Source of the DNA: Magnetococcales bacterium HCHbin5
GTDB lineage: Bacteria; Pseudomonadota; Magnetococcia; Magnetococcales; Magnetaquicoccaceae
NCBI GenBank assembly: GCA_002753505.1
Contig: PEAG01000001.1
Span: 1 to 64,000 of the forward strand
Direction of reading: 5' to 3'
Length of the DNA stretch: 64,000 nt
The notes under the pieces were generated by a model. That model saw nothing but the letters and a program-made list of their open reading frames with translations, had not been told where the DNA came from and searched no databases. Shown one piece after another: positions 40,220 through 50,450 of the stretch. The position numbers were made by a program, and so were the translations under genes. Within the stretch, counting starts at the first letter, position 1. The number at the start of each line of letters is the position of its first letter.

Positions 40220-41116
40220 CTACCTGGACTCAACCACCCACTCCTGCAGGTCCGGTTGATTTTGGAAAAAGGCATGGAGCTTTTCCATGGCCCTTTTTTC
40301 CACTTGGCGTACCCGCTCCCGGCTGATGGAGAGTACCTGCGCCAGGGCCTCCAGGGTGCGGGGCTCCTCTTCCAGAAAACGGGCCGAAACAACCCAACGC
40401 TCCCGGGGCGTCAGCTGTTGCAGACCGGCCCGAATCCAGTCGGTGGCGCGCTGTTTGTGTTCCGAGGAGAGCAACAGGTGTTCCGGGTTGGGTCGCTGGT
40501 CCGGGATGCGGTCAATCCACTCTTCCGTATCGTCGGTGCCATACTGATTGAGGGACTCGTCCGCCCCGGCCATATGACAATCCACCTCGAGAATGGTCTC
40601 TGAACTGGTGCCAAACCGCTGGGCCAACTCCTCCGCCTCATCCTGGTTGAGCAGGGCGCAAGAGGTTTTGTTCTGCCGCAACTTGAAAAAAAGCTGGCGT
40701 TTGATCTGGGTGGTTGCCATCTTGACCATCCGCCAGGAGCGCAGGATAAAATCGTGCATGGCGGCCCGGATCCACCAGATGGCATAGGCTGCCAGCCGGT
40801 TGCCCCGCCGGGGGTCAAACTTGCGTACCGCATACATCAGGCCGATGGTGCCCTCCTGCACCAGGTCGGTCAAACTGACATGATAGTGGAGATACTCTCT
40901 GGCCGTTTTGATGACCAACCGCAGATAGGCGCGCACCAGAGTGTGGGCAGCCTCCAGATCATCATGGTCTTGCAAACGGCACGCAAGGGCGTACTCCTCT
41001 TCGGCAGAGAGGAAGGGAGCCTGCAACGCACGTTGCACGAACGCCTGAAACCCTGCGCTGTTTTCGTACAGGGCCAAGTCGCCCGCGGAGTGGGCGGCTA
41101 CGGGTAGCGAACTCAT
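40220..41116 (-). CDS. rpoH: RNA polymerase sigma-32-like factor
   Basis: DLVQEGTIGLMYAVRKFDPRRGNRLAAYAIWWIRAAMHDFILRSWRMVK; sigma-4 SISRERVRQVEKRAMEKL. Confidence 0.85.
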   Translation of the reverse strand: MSSLPVAAHSAGDLALYENSAGFQAFVQRALQAPFLSAEEEYALACRLQDHDDLEAAHTLVRAYLRLVIKTAREYLHYHVSLTDLVQEGTIGLMYAVRKFDPRRGNRLAAYAIWWIRAAMHDFILRSWRMVKMATTQIKRQLFFKLRQNKTSCALLNQDEAEELAQRFGTSSETILEVDCHMAGADESLNQYGTDDTEEWIDRIPDQRPNPEHLLLSSEHKQRATDWIRAGLQQLTPRERWVVSARFLEEEPRTLEALAQVLSISRERVRQVEKRAMEKLHAFFQNQPDLQEWVVESR

Positions 41117-41252
41117 CGGTTTTCCATCTCCCTTTGCATGCAAATCCCGGCTGATGATAACAAACCACACTGCACCTGTCAATTGGCATAGAGGGGTGTT
41201 TTGGATGAATTTTTTCGTGCGGAGGCAGCTGCATTCAGAAGAGAGGAGCGGA

Positions 41253-43565
41253 TTACTCGTTCTCCTCAAACGGCAACTCTCCGTTGAGGGGAGCGGGCTG
41301 CTCTTCCTGAAAAAGGGTCGAGTTGCTGGTATGACCGATAAAGGTTGCGCCGCTCAAAAAGCCATAGGGAAGCAACGCCCCGCGGCTGGCCCGCACCCCT
41401 TGCCAGGGCGCAAGGTCAGTCAACAGCTTTTGCCGCTTGCCGGAGTCCAGGGTGATACCATTGGCCGGGTCAAACGTGATCAGATCCACCAACAACTCCT
41501 CTTTGGTCAGTCGTTGGATGCGGACACCCTTGCCCCGTGGCAACAAGGGAAACTCTGTCAGGCTGCAAACAAGCATCAGTCGGGTTGTCATGGCAGCGAC
41601 CGACTGCCCCTGAACCGGGTGAATATGCAGCAATTGATCTCCCGGCTTGAAAACAATGACCTGCTTGCCCGCCCGGTAATTGGAGATCAGATCGCCACCC
41701 CGGATGCGAAATCCCTGACTCAGACGGGTTGAGACAAAATATTCCTGCTGCGGGTCTACCACCATGGCCCAGAGGATCGGATCCGGTCCCTCGATGTCAA
41801 ACAGAACGGTCAGGGGCTCCCCATACCCCTTGCCGGCGGGCAACCGGTCCGCCAACAGGGAAAATACCTTGCCGGAGCGGGAGACAAAGGAGAGGGTATC
41901 GTTGGTGAACAGCTTGACCGTCTGCAACAGGCGGTCTTCCCCTTTGAACCGAATCTTGCTGATGTCCGGATCCTCATAACCCCGGATACCCTTGATCCAA
42001 CCCTTGACAGACAGGATCAGGGTGACCGGTTCCCGGGGGGTCATATCCTCCAGTTTGAGCGTGATCTCCGGCGGAGGAGCCGCCAATTCGGTCCGACGAG
42101 GGTCGGCAAACTCGCTCCGGGTTTTTTGCAGCTCTGCCGCAATCGCCTGCCACAAGAGCGACTCATCCGCCAGCAACGCCCGCAACTGCTCGGCGCGGGC
42201 CTCCTTTTCCGCAATCTCTTTGCGGATGTTCATCTCTTCCAGACGACGCAACGCCCGCAACCGCAAGTTCAAGATGGCCTCGGCCTGCAGTGCATCCAGG
42301 CCAAAACGGTGCATCAAAACAGGAGCCGGTTCGTCATGCTCCTTGATGATGGCGATCACCTCGTCAATGTTGAGGTGGACAATCAGATGGGCCGCCAGCA
42401 GATGCAACCGGGCAGCGATACCGGCCAGCTCGTGCCGACTGTGCCGGGTCCAAACCTCAAAGCGGTGATCCAGCCAGGCACGCAGCAACCCTTTCAGATC
42501 CAGCACCTGGGGCCGGGTATCTGCCGTGATGACGTTCAGATTGACCGTCACCCGCGTCTCCAGGTCACTGTTCTTGAAAAGGTAGGCCATGATCATTTCC
42601 GGGTCATGGCGGATGGATTGGGGCTCCAGCACAATGCGTATTTCGCTGTCAGACTCGTCGCGAATGTCGGCCAGAAAAGGGGATTGGCGGGAGAGAATCA
42701 ACTGGGCAATGCGCTCGATCAGGCGGGATTTGGATACCTGATAGGGAATTTCCGTGACCACCAGCCGCCAGGCTCCCCGGGCGACCCCCTTTGCATAGGG
42801 AACCTCCTCCTTGTGCCAACGACTCCGCAGGCGCAAGCTGCCGCGTCCGCTCTGGTAAACCTCCTGACGCTCCGCCAGGCTGGAAATCAACACTCCCCCC
42901 GAGGGAAAATCGGGCCCCGGCAATGATCGCATCAGTTCTGCGATGGAAATGTCCGGGTTGTGAATCAGTTGCAGGCAGGCATCCATGATCTCACCCACAT
43001 TGTGGGGAGGAATGGAGGTGGACATGCCCACCGCAATCCCGGTGGAGCCGTTGGCCAGCAGATTGGGAAAACGGGCCGGCAATACCACAGGTTCCTGGGA
43101 GGATCCGTCATAGGTGTCGGTAAAATCAACCGTATTCTGATCCAGATTTTCCAGCAACGCATTGGCTACCCGGGTCAGCCGCGCCTCGGTATAACGCATG
43201 GCGGCGGCACTGTCGCCGTCGACATTGCCAAAGTTGCCCTGACCGTCCACCAGGGGATAACGGGCGGCAAAGGATTGGGCCAGTCGTACCATGGCATCGT
43301 AGGCGGCCTGATCGCCATGGGGGTGATATTTACCGATCACATCCCCCACCACCCGCGCCGATTTTTTGAAGGCGGCGTCGGGATCCAGGTGCAAACCCCG
43401 CATGGCATACAGAATGCGGCGGTGAACGGGCTTCAAGCCGTCACGCACATCGGGTAGTGAGCGGCTGATAATGGTGGAGAGGGCATAGGCCAAGTAACGG
43501 CTCTCCAGTTCCAACCGGATGGGCGTCTCCTGGATATGGGCAGCCTCAGCCGTCGTCATGGTCAA
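41253..43565 (-). CDS. parC: DNA topoisomerase IV subunit A
   Basis: [61 protein letters not shown]. Confidence 0.95.
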   Translation of the reverse strand: MTMTTAEAAHIQETPIRLELESRYLAYALSTIISRSLPDVRDGLKPVHRRILYAMRGLHLDPDAAFKKSARVVGDVIGKYHPHGDQAAYDAMVRLAQSFAARYPLVDGQGNFGNVDGDSAAAMRYTEARLTRVANALLENLDQNTVDFTDTYDGSSQEPVVLPARFPNLLANGSTGIAVGMSTSIPPHNVGEIMDACLQLIHNPDISIAELMRSLPGPDFPSGGVLISSLAERQEVYQSGRGSLRLRSRWHKEEVPYAKGVARGAWRLVVTEIPYQVSKSRLIERIAQLILSRQSPFLADIRDESDSEIRIVLEPQSIRHDPEMIMAYLFKNSDLETRVTVNLNVITADTRPQVLDLKGLLRAWLDHRFEVWTRHSRHELAGIAARLHLLAAHLIVHLNIDEVIAIIKEHDEPAPVLMHRFGLDALQAEAILNLRLRALRRLEEMNIRKEIAEKEARAEQLRALLADESLLWQAIAAELQKTRSEFADPRRTELAAPPPEITLKLEDMTPREPVTLILSVKGWIKGIRGYEDPDISKIRFKGEDRLLQTVKLFTNDTLSFVSRSGKVFSLLADRLPAGKGYGEPLTVLFDIEGPDPILWAMVVDPQQEYFVSTRLSQGFRIRGGDLISNYRAGKQVIVFKPGDQLLHIHPVQGQSVAAMTTRLMLVCSLTEFPLLPRGKGVRIQRLTKEELLVDLITFDPANGITLDSGKRQKLLTDLAPWQGVRASRGALLPYGFLSGATFIGHTSNSTLFQEEQPAPLNGELPFEENE

Positions 43566-44701
43566 TCTTCCATTCCGATGTCGTCACTCTCTATTTCCAC
43601 CTCGGCACCGGGTTTCCGGTTGCTTTTGCTGCTGCCCTTGCTGGTTTTGGCCACAGGGGTGGTGTAGGAGATGGCCGGTCCTTCGCCGCTGGGTAGCCGA
43701 TTTTTGGGGGGCATGCCGGCGTTGGCGCGGATTTGGTCTTCCAATTCAGCCAGCATGGCGGGGTTGTCCACCAGAAATTTTTTGGCATTTTCCCGCCCCT
43801 GACCGATACGTTCCCCCCCTTTGGAGTACCAGGCCCCCGATTTTTCCACCAGCTTGGTATCAACGGCCAGGTCAAGTACCTCGCCAGCCAGGGAGATGCC
43901 GGTGCCGTAGTCAATGTCAAACTCGGCACTGCGAAAGGGGGGAGCCATCTTGTTTTTTACCACCTTCACCTTGGTGCGGTTGCCGACAAACTCCTCCTTG
44001 TCCTTGAGGGCCCCGATGCGGCGAATGTCCATCCGAATGGAGGCATAAAATTTGAGGGCATTGCCGCCGGTTGTGGTTTCCGGGCTGCCAAACATGACGC
44101 CAATCTTCATGCGGATTTGATTGATAAACAGCACGATGGCGTTGGAACGGGAGATGGAACCGGTCAATTTGCGCAGGGCCTGGGACATCAGGCGGGCGTG
44201 GAGACCGACGTGGGAATCCCCCATATCCCCTTCGATTTCCGCTTTGGGAGTCAAAGCGGCCACCGAGTCCACCACCACCAGATCCACTGCGCCCGAGCGC
44301 ACCAGCATATCCACAATTTCCAGTGCCTGTTCGCCAGTATCGGGTTGAGAGATCAGCAACTGGTCCACATCCACCCCCAAGCGACGGGCATAGGTGGGAT
44401 CCATGGCATGTTCCGCATCGACAAAGGCGGCCACACCGCCCAGTTTTTGGGCTTCAGCGGCCACATGGAGGGCGAGGGTGGTTTTGCCGGAAGATTCAGG
44501 TCCAAAAATCTCTATCACCCGCCCCCGTGGCAGCCCGCCAACGCCCAGGGCCAGATCCACGCCCAGAGAACCACTGGAAATGACAGGAACCTCCGGCACC
44601 GCATCCGGATTCATGCGCATGATAGAACCTTTGCCACATTGTCTTTCAATCTGGGCGATGGCGGCGTCCAGAGCTTTGGCTTTATTGCTGTCCAGTGCCA
44701 T
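43562..44701 (-). CDS. recA: Recombinase RecA
   Basis: [45 protein letters not shown]. Confidence 0.98.
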   Translation of the reverse strand: MALDSNKAKALDAAIAQIERQCGKGSIMRMNPDAVPEVPVISSGSLGVDLALGVGGLPRGRVIEIFGPESSGKTTLALHVAAEAQKLGGVAAFVDAEHAMDPTYARRLGVDVDQLLISQPDTGEQALEIVDMLVRSGAVDLVVVDSVAALTPKAEIEGDMGDSHVGLHARLMSQALRKLTGSISRSNAIVLFINQIRMKIGVMFGSPETTTGGNALKFYASIRMDIRRIGALKDKEEFVGNRTKVKVVKNKMAPPFRSAEFDIDYGTGISLAGEVLDLAVDTKLVEKSGAWYSKGGERIGQGRENAKKFLVDNPAMLAELEDQIRANAGMPPKNRLPSGEGPAISYTTPVAKTSKGSSKSNRKPGAEVEIESDDIGMED

Positions 44702-44951
44702 GATTGGTTCCTCTCAATTTTCAGGTATGGTTAAAACAGGGGGAGTGGCGTCTTTGCAGACACGAGTTTATGGAACGCCCCTGCGCAGGGCTGGAACGCC
44801 ACGCACTCGCCAACTCCAACCAGTAGCCTAACAGATTTTTTCCCGCTGAGACAGAGCGCGAAAAGAACCTTTTGCCAATTTGTAAAAAATTGGGTATCTT
44901 GGGCGGGTGACACATGTTTGACCTCAAACGAAAGGAGGGGGGGCAGGGGCT

Positions 44952-45989
44952 TTGGAAATTTCTGAACTCTTGGCTTTTGGCGTCAAAAACGGCGCGTCCG
45001 ATCTGCATCTGTCGGCCGGCATGCCCCCGCTGATTCGCGTCGATGGGGATATTCGCCGCATCAATGTGCCCGATCTGGAACACGATCAGGTGCATGCGTT
45101 TATTTATGATATCATGAATGACAAACAACGCAAGGAGTACGAGGAGTTTTTTGAGGCTGATTTTTCCTTTGAAATTCCTGGATTGGCCCGTTTTCGCGTC
45201 AACGCTTTCAACCAGAATCGGGGCGCGGCGGCTGTCTTTCGCACCATTCCCTCCACCATCCTTACCCTTGAGCAGTTGGCGGCTCCGGCCATTTTGCAAG
45301 AGTTTGCCGAGTTGCCTCGTGGGTTGGTGCTGGTGACAGGGCCCACAGGGTCCGGCAAATCCACCACCCTGGCGGCGATGGTGGACCATAAAAACAAGAA
45401 TGAATATGGTCATATCCTCACGTTGGAAGATCCCATTGAGTTTGTGCATCAGTCGCAAAAATGTCTGATCAATCAGCGGGAGGTCCATCGGGACACCAAA
45501 AGCTTTGAGGCCGCGTTGCGTTCGGCATTGCGTGAAGATCCCGATGTGATTATGGTGGGGGAGATGCGGGATCTGGAGACCATTCGGTTGGCGTTGTCGG
45601 CTGCTGAAACGGGCCATCTGGTGTTTGGAACGCTGCATACCACCTCGGCGGCCAAAACCATCGATCGCCTGGTGGATGTTTTTCCCGCCGCCGAGAAGGA
45701 TATGATTCGCACCATGTTGTCGGAATCCTTGCGGGCCGTGGTCTCCCAGAATCTGCTGAAAAGAAAAGGGGGTGGTCGGGTGGCGGCCCATGAAATCATG
45801 GTGGGTACGCCAGCCATTCGCAACCTGATTCGGGAAAACAAAGTGGCCCAGATGTACTCTTCCATCCAGACAGGACGTAAAATGGGAATGCAAACTTTGG
45901 AACAATGTTTGCAGGAGTTGGTGGCGAGCGGGCTGATCACCAAAGAGATGGCCCGTGAAAAGGCCAACATCAAGGAGTCCATTGTCTAA
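44952..45989 (+). CDS. pilT: Twitching motility ATPase PilT
   Basis: GPTGSGKSTTLAAMVDHKN, EDPDVIMVGEMRDLETIRLALSAAETGHLVFGTLHTTSAAKTIDR. Confidence 0.95.
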   Translation: MEISELLAFGVKNGASDLHLSAGMPPLIRVDGDIRRINVPDLEHDQVHAFIYDIMNDKQRKEYEEFFEADFSFEIPGLARFRVNAFNQNRGAAAVFRTIPSTILTLEQLAAPAILQEFAELPRGLVLVTGPTGSGKSTTLAAMVDHKNKNEYGHILTLEDPIEFVHQSQKCLINQREVHRDTKSFEAALRSALREDPDVIMVGEMRDLETIRLALSAAETGHLVFGTLHTTSAAKTIDRLVDVFPAAEKDMIRTMLSESLRAVVSQNLLKRKGGGRVAAHEIMVGTPAIRNLIRENKVAQMYSSIQTGRKMGMQTLEQCLQELVASGLITKEMAREKANIKESIV

Positions 45990-46015
45990 TTTTCTTGCCA
46001 ATAAAAAGAGATTGC

Positions 46016-46678
46016 ATGAATAATTTGATCAATATCACGAATGGGGGGGTTGTCCGGTCTGCGTTGGCTTCGGTGGTTGTGGCTGCTGGGCTGGCGGGTT
46101 TTCTGTTGCCCGGATCGGCCTCGGCGGCGTTTGACCTGGAACCCAGGCCCGGTTCCTCCTTCCTGGAGGTGCCGGCGGCGGCCAATGGGGAGGCTGATTT
46201 GATCCGCGTGAGCTATATGTTGGCGGATGCCCTGGTGGCGGAGTTGCGTAAAAACCACCCGCCGCTCGGCCAGTATCAGCCGATTCTGGTGGCGACCTTT
46301 GTCAATCGGAGCAATCTGGATTTCAGTTCGGAGATGGGGTTGCTGGTTGCGGACCATATCTCGTCCCGCATGACCCAGCATGAGTATACAGTCCTGGAAC
46401 CCAAGTTGCGCAAAGAGTTTTCCATTCGCAAGGAGCATGGGGAGTTTATGCTCTCCCGGGATATTGACAAGCTTTTTCTGGAAAACAAGGCCTATGCAGC
46501 GGTGGTAGGCAGCTATACGGAGTCTCGTCATTTTCTTGATTTTACGGTAAAAGTTGTTGAGATCAAGACACGTCATGCGTTGGCTTCGGCAGATCTGAGG
46601 TTGCCATTGGGTGAGAATGCGCGGGATCTGTTGTTGAATCTCGGTGGTGGGACAAAGATGGAGGTTTCGGACAAATGA
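46016..46678 (+). CDS. FlgO-family exported protein
   Basis: Signal-like N-terminus; YMLADALVAEL, ILVATFVNRSNLDFSSEMGLLVADHISSRMTQ. Confidence 0.75.
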   Translation: MNNLINITNGGVVRSALASVVVAAGLAGFLLPGSASAAFDLEPRPGSSFLEVPAAANGEADLIRVSYMLADALVAELRKNHPPLGQYQPILVATFVNRSNLDFSSEMGLLVADHISSRMTQHEYTVLEPKLRKEFSIRKEHGEFMLSRDIDKLFLENKAYAAVVGSYTESRHFLDFTVKVVEIKTRHALASADLRLPLGENARDLLLNLGGGTKMEVSDK

Positions 46679-47268
46679 GTGGCCACACGATGAGAGGGTT
46701 GAACAAGGCTTGCTGGGGGGCCATGTTGTTGAGTGGGATGGTTTTGTCTGGTTGTGTGACACCCCAGGCGATGGGCTATCCGCTGGTTTCCCAGCCGGTG
46801 GGTGGTCAGCGCAGCCTCGGATTGGAGGAGGCCAGCTATCTGGCAGCCGACAGCATGGTGGCGCAAATCAAGGATAAATTCCATATCCGTCAGACCATTC
46901 TACCGGCCAGTTTTGTGGAGGATAAAAATCTGGAGCAATCCTCGGCCATGGGGCGCATGTTGGCCCAGCAGGTCTCCTCCCGTTTTACTCAGGCGGGTTA
47001 TTCGGTGATCGAGATCAAGTTGCGGAAGAGTGTGCGGTTGGTCAAAGGGGAGGGCGAGGGGCAGTTTCTGCTTTCCCGTGAGCTGGAAAAAATTGCCGAG
47101 TTTCATAACGCTTCGGCGGTTCTGGTCGGCAGTTATGTCGCCACCCCAAGCCAGTTGTTTGTCAACAGTCAGTTGATTCTTGTCAAAGGGGGGATTGTCC
47201 TCGCCTCGCAGGATTATAAAATTCCCCTCACCCGTGAGTTGCGTGCGCTGTTGGAACAGGGCACTTGA
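46675..47268 (+). CDS. FlgO-family lipoprotein
   Basis: LLSGMVLSGCV lipobox; same FlgO-like pattern as preceding gene. Confidence 0.75.
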   Translation: MSGHTMRGLNKACWGAMLLSGMVLSGCVTPQAMGYPLVSQPVGGQRSLGLEEASYLAADSMVAQIKDKFHIRQTILPASFVEDKNLEQSSAMGRMLAQQVSSRFTQAGYSVIEIKLRKSVRLVKGEGEGQFLLSRELEKIAEFHNASAVLVGSYVATPSQLFVNSQLILVKGGIVLASQDYKIPLTRELRALLEQGT

Positions 47269-47340
47269 TCCGTCGTCGTTTTTTCTTTCTTTTCAGTGCT
47301 ATCGATCTTTGCTGCGGGGTTTTTCCTGCTCTTTTCTGAC

Positions 47341-47386
47341 GATTGCAGGGGCCTGGGGCGTGTCATGGTTCCCGGTCCCTGCAATC
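47341..47386. repeat. Dispersed palindromic repeat, copy A
   Basis: GATTGCAGGGgcctggggcgtgtcatggttcccggtCCCTGCAATC, 10-bp perfect outer arms. Confidence 0.7.
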
Positions 47387-47465
47387 ATCCAGGACAACAG
47401 GCACGGCAGGTACTCATTGTCATTCACACATAAAATCAAAAGCCCCCCGATCTTGCCACGGCCTT

Positions 47466-48290
47466 TTACTGCAACAATTGCATGGAAAGCTGGGGCTGCT
47501 GGTTGGCCTGAATGGGGAGGGACTCTTCGGCCTGTTCCCGGATGGTGTCCCGAGTGAGTGTGGAAAGCTCAATGGCGACGGCGACATCGGCAATCCGTTG
47601 CCCCGCCCGGAGGGTCTCATCGGAGCTCTGTTGCAAACGGCGGATGGCTTCCGCAAACCGGGTCTGCAGGCCATCCAGAGTGGTGCGAATTTGCACGACC
47701 GTGCCCAACATTTCATCAATCAACATCTGTTGTGCCTCCGCTACGGCCTGACGCCCCAGGGTGGATTCCCGGCGCACCACAGCTCCTATCTGTTGTTGAA
47801 GATCCAGAGCCATGCCGCCAATATCCTCGATGGTGATCGACAGCAGATTTTCCGGTCCCTCTCCCACGGAATAGAGCTGCCGTTTGACATCACCGTTCAG
47901 CAAATGTTGATTGTTGTAGACGGTTTTCTGGGCAATTGTCCAGATCTCTTCGGTGAGTCCCAACTGTTCCGTCAATCGTTCGACCGAATTTTGCGTGGTA
48001 TCGTCCGGGACAGGGATTGAGAAAAGACGCATCCGCGACAACGCGGTGGTGGTGCTGTCCAACCCCTCATCTGCCACCTGTATCAGGGAGACGGCGTCGT
48101 TGGCATCCCGGATCGACTGGTTTTTTTTGCGGATATGGGCTGTTTCAGGAGTGGAGAAAAAATGGCCAAAAAAATCCTCCTGAGTCGCTGAGGGCTCAGC
48201 TTCCGATACGTGTCCTCTGGAAGGGGCGGCGGCGGTGGGTCTTTCGCCGAGCCGGCCATCGTGGGATGAAATGTGCTTAATCAGAGACAT
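47466..48290 (-). CDS. Flagellin-like protein with non-canonical N-terminus
   Basis: NQSIRDANDAVSLIQVADEGLDSTTTALSRMR and C-terminal LQTRFAEAIRRLQQSSDETLRAGQRIADVAVAIELSTLTRDTIREQAEESLPIQANQQPQLSMQLLQ match flagellin D1/D0. Confidence 0.8.
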   Translation of the reverse strand: MSLIKHISSHDGRLGERPTAAAPSRGHVSEAEPSATQEDFFGHFFSTPETAHIRKKNQSIRDANDAVSLIQVADEGLDSTTTALSRMRLFSIPVPDDTTQNSVERLTEQLGLTEEIWTIAQKTVYNNQHLLNGDVKRQLYSVGEGPENLLSITIEDIGGMALDLQQQIGAVVRRESTLGRQAVAEAQQMLIDEMLGTVVQIRTTLDGLQTRFAEAIRRLQQSSDETLRAGQRIADVAVAIELSTLTRDTIREQAEESLPIQANQQPQLSMQLLQ

Positions 48291-48460
48291 GGCCCATTCC
48301 ATAAACCTGAAGAGAGTGCTTGCAGGCATTCTACCATGACCAAGCAACAACATTCCATAATTATTTGATCGGCACTGTCGGAAAAAGGGTTAAGGAAATC
48401 CATCCGGCGTGCAGTGCCGGGTGAGGCTGCCTGTAAAGGTGTCGGCGATGCGGAATTTTA

Positions 48461-48553
48461 TCACGTCACCCCAAACACCTTCATAACCTCATCGCCCAAG
48501 TGGTTGATCACCTTGACCGCAATCCGTCCCTGTTTTTTCAATTCCTTTGCCAT
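48461..48553 (-). pseudogene. 30-codon mini-ORF: mod gene remnant (5' and 3' ends joined)
   Basis: MAKELKKQGRIAVKVINHLGDEVMKVFGVT; first 25 nt match the mod start at 49737 with two mismatches; tail resembles the end of this Mod family. Confidence 0.5.
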
Positions 48554-49737
48554 TACTCGGTCTCCGTGGGATCCCCACCTGTTTCTTCGCCATGAAACGG
48601 GTCTATGATGTGCAATTCGGCAATGGCAGAAAAATCGGCCATGTTGCGCGTCACCAGAGGCAAAGCAAACTCAATGGCTGTAGCATCCAATCCAGTGATT
48701 TGGGTTTTCCAATGTCTATTGACTCCTGGATGAAATAACTTTCCCTCAAAAAAATAGTTGAATGTAGAAGCTCCCGCCCCAGCAGACGCCAAATCACGTG
48801 ATTCAAACGATTCCTGATCTTCAAACACTCGACTATTATATAATTTTCGATATTTAAGACGATCCAAAGACTTCGCGTAACATATTATGATATCAAAAAG
48901 ATTTGGAAGAAAATCTGCCGTTGCATAACTTGTCTTTTGTACAGAAATTGTGCTGACGAAATTCCCATCCCCAAACACTTCATCCATCAATGATCTGACC
49001 AGATGGACATTCTCATCCCCAATCTGCACAAAAATCGACCCACTATCCGCCAATAAATCCCGCGCCACGGTTAACCGGTCCCGCAAATAGGTCAAGTAAG
49101 AGTGGATACCATCCCGCCAGGTATCCCGGAAGGCTTTTACCTGCTCTGGTTCGCGGGAAATGTGTGCCTTGTTGCCATCCTTGACATCCCGGCTGGTAGT
49201 GGACCATTGAAAATTGGAGTTGAATTTGATCCCGTAAGGCGGGTCGAGATAGATGCGCTGCACCTTGCCCCGTAGCCCCTCCCGCTCGGCCAAGGAGGCC
49301 ATCACTTGCAGGTTGTCACCCAGGATCATGCGGTTGGACCAGTGGGCATCGTGCTGGTAAAAATCGGTGACCGAGGCACCCTCGGGCAGGCCGTTAAAAT
49401 CCGCAAAAAGATCATCCATCGTAAATTGATACTGTTTTTTCCCCTTTGCCCGCTCTTCGCTTTCCCGTTGCAAGTCGTCGATCAAAACCTTGGGGTGGAC
49501 CTTCTCCTGGATGTAAAGCGGCGGCGCGTGGACCACCAACTCGGACCAGTCCTGTTCGTCCTTGCCCCGCCAGACCAGTTGCGGATCCAGATCGCGGTTG
49601 CGCCGCTCGTAGGCCACTCGGATGGGACTCTTTTGCTCTTGGCCCATCACCGACTGGAATTCGGCAGTGGGAATATGCCTGCGGCTGGCCTCGTCATGGG
49701 TCAGGGTTTCCACCTGTTTTTTCGATTCTTTTGCCAT
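48553..49737 (-). pseudogene. Truncated Mod-type DNA methyltransferase fused in frame to a PIN-domain C-terminus
   Basis: IYLDPPYGIKFNSNFQW (motif IV); last ~49 residues QITGLDATAIEFALPLVTRNMADFSAIAELHIIDPF resemble a VapC C-terminus; C-terminal Mod half missing. Confidence 0.75.
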
Positions 49738-50159
49738 TATGCCTGCTCCGTGCAAAACGGATTGATGATCGTCAACGAACCAGCAATCCGTTGCCCGTGC
49801 TGCATATCCTCGCTGTAAAGGGTGTCACAACCCGCCGTCAAAGCCGCTGCCACAATCAAACTGTCCCAGTAACTGATGCTCAACGCCTCACGCAATCGGG
49901 AAGCGTGCAAAAATAAAGTCTCGTGGTCAGCCAAAATCTCACAATCCAGGTACAACTGCCGGATCACCTCCTGCAGCTCCTCCTCCCCGTATCCCGCTTT
50001 CTTGCGCAGGTTGTATCCCAGTTCCCGGATGACCTGCCCATTGATCACCGGTCGTGTCACGCCATTCAATATCTGATTGGCCGTGTCTTTGCGGAAGTTC
50101 GGGCTCTTTCCCAAAGCGTAAACAAATATGTTGGTGTCAACGAAGGCACGAGCGGTCAT
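49737..50159 (-). CDS. PIN-domain protein, VapC-like toxin
   Basis: AFVDTNIFVYALGKS, ALSISYWDSLIVAAALTAGCDTLYSEDMQHG. Confidence 0.85.
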   Translation of the reverse strand: MTARAFVDTNIFVYALGKSPNFRKDTANQILNGVTRPVINGQVIRELGYNLRKKAGYGEEELQEVIRQLYLDCEILADHETLFLHASRLREALSISYWDSLIVAAALTAGCDTLYSEDMQHGQRIAGSLTIINPFCTEQA

Positions 50160-50433
50160 ACAGTTCATCCCGACGCATGGGTTGCAGATCGCCGTATTGT
50201 GTCGCCACACGCGCACGCAACGAGGCCAAAGGACCAGAAAACTCTCCGCTGGCTGCCGAACCGGCTGATTCCAACTTGGTTCCGGCGGAAACCTCCCCGC
50301 TGCTGTCCGACAGATCTGTGCCTCCTTGTTCACTGACCAAAGTGACCATTACCCGCCCCCGAACCAATTTTGGTGCATCCCCGGTCCAGGTCAAACGGCC
50401 ATGATCGTAAATGGCTTCATAACTTTGCAACAT
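50137..50433 (-). CDS. Putative antitoxin partner of the PIN protein
   Basis: MLQSYEAIYDHGRLTWTGDAPKLVRGRVMVTLV; overlaps toxin start. Confidence 0.65.
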   Translation of the reverse strand: MLQSYEAIYDHGRLTWTGDAPKLVRGRVMVTLVSEQGGTDLSDSSGEVSAGTKLESAGSAASGEFSGPLASLRARVATQYGDLQPMRRDELYDRSCLR

Positions 50434-50450
50434 TTCTGTTCCTCCTCATC

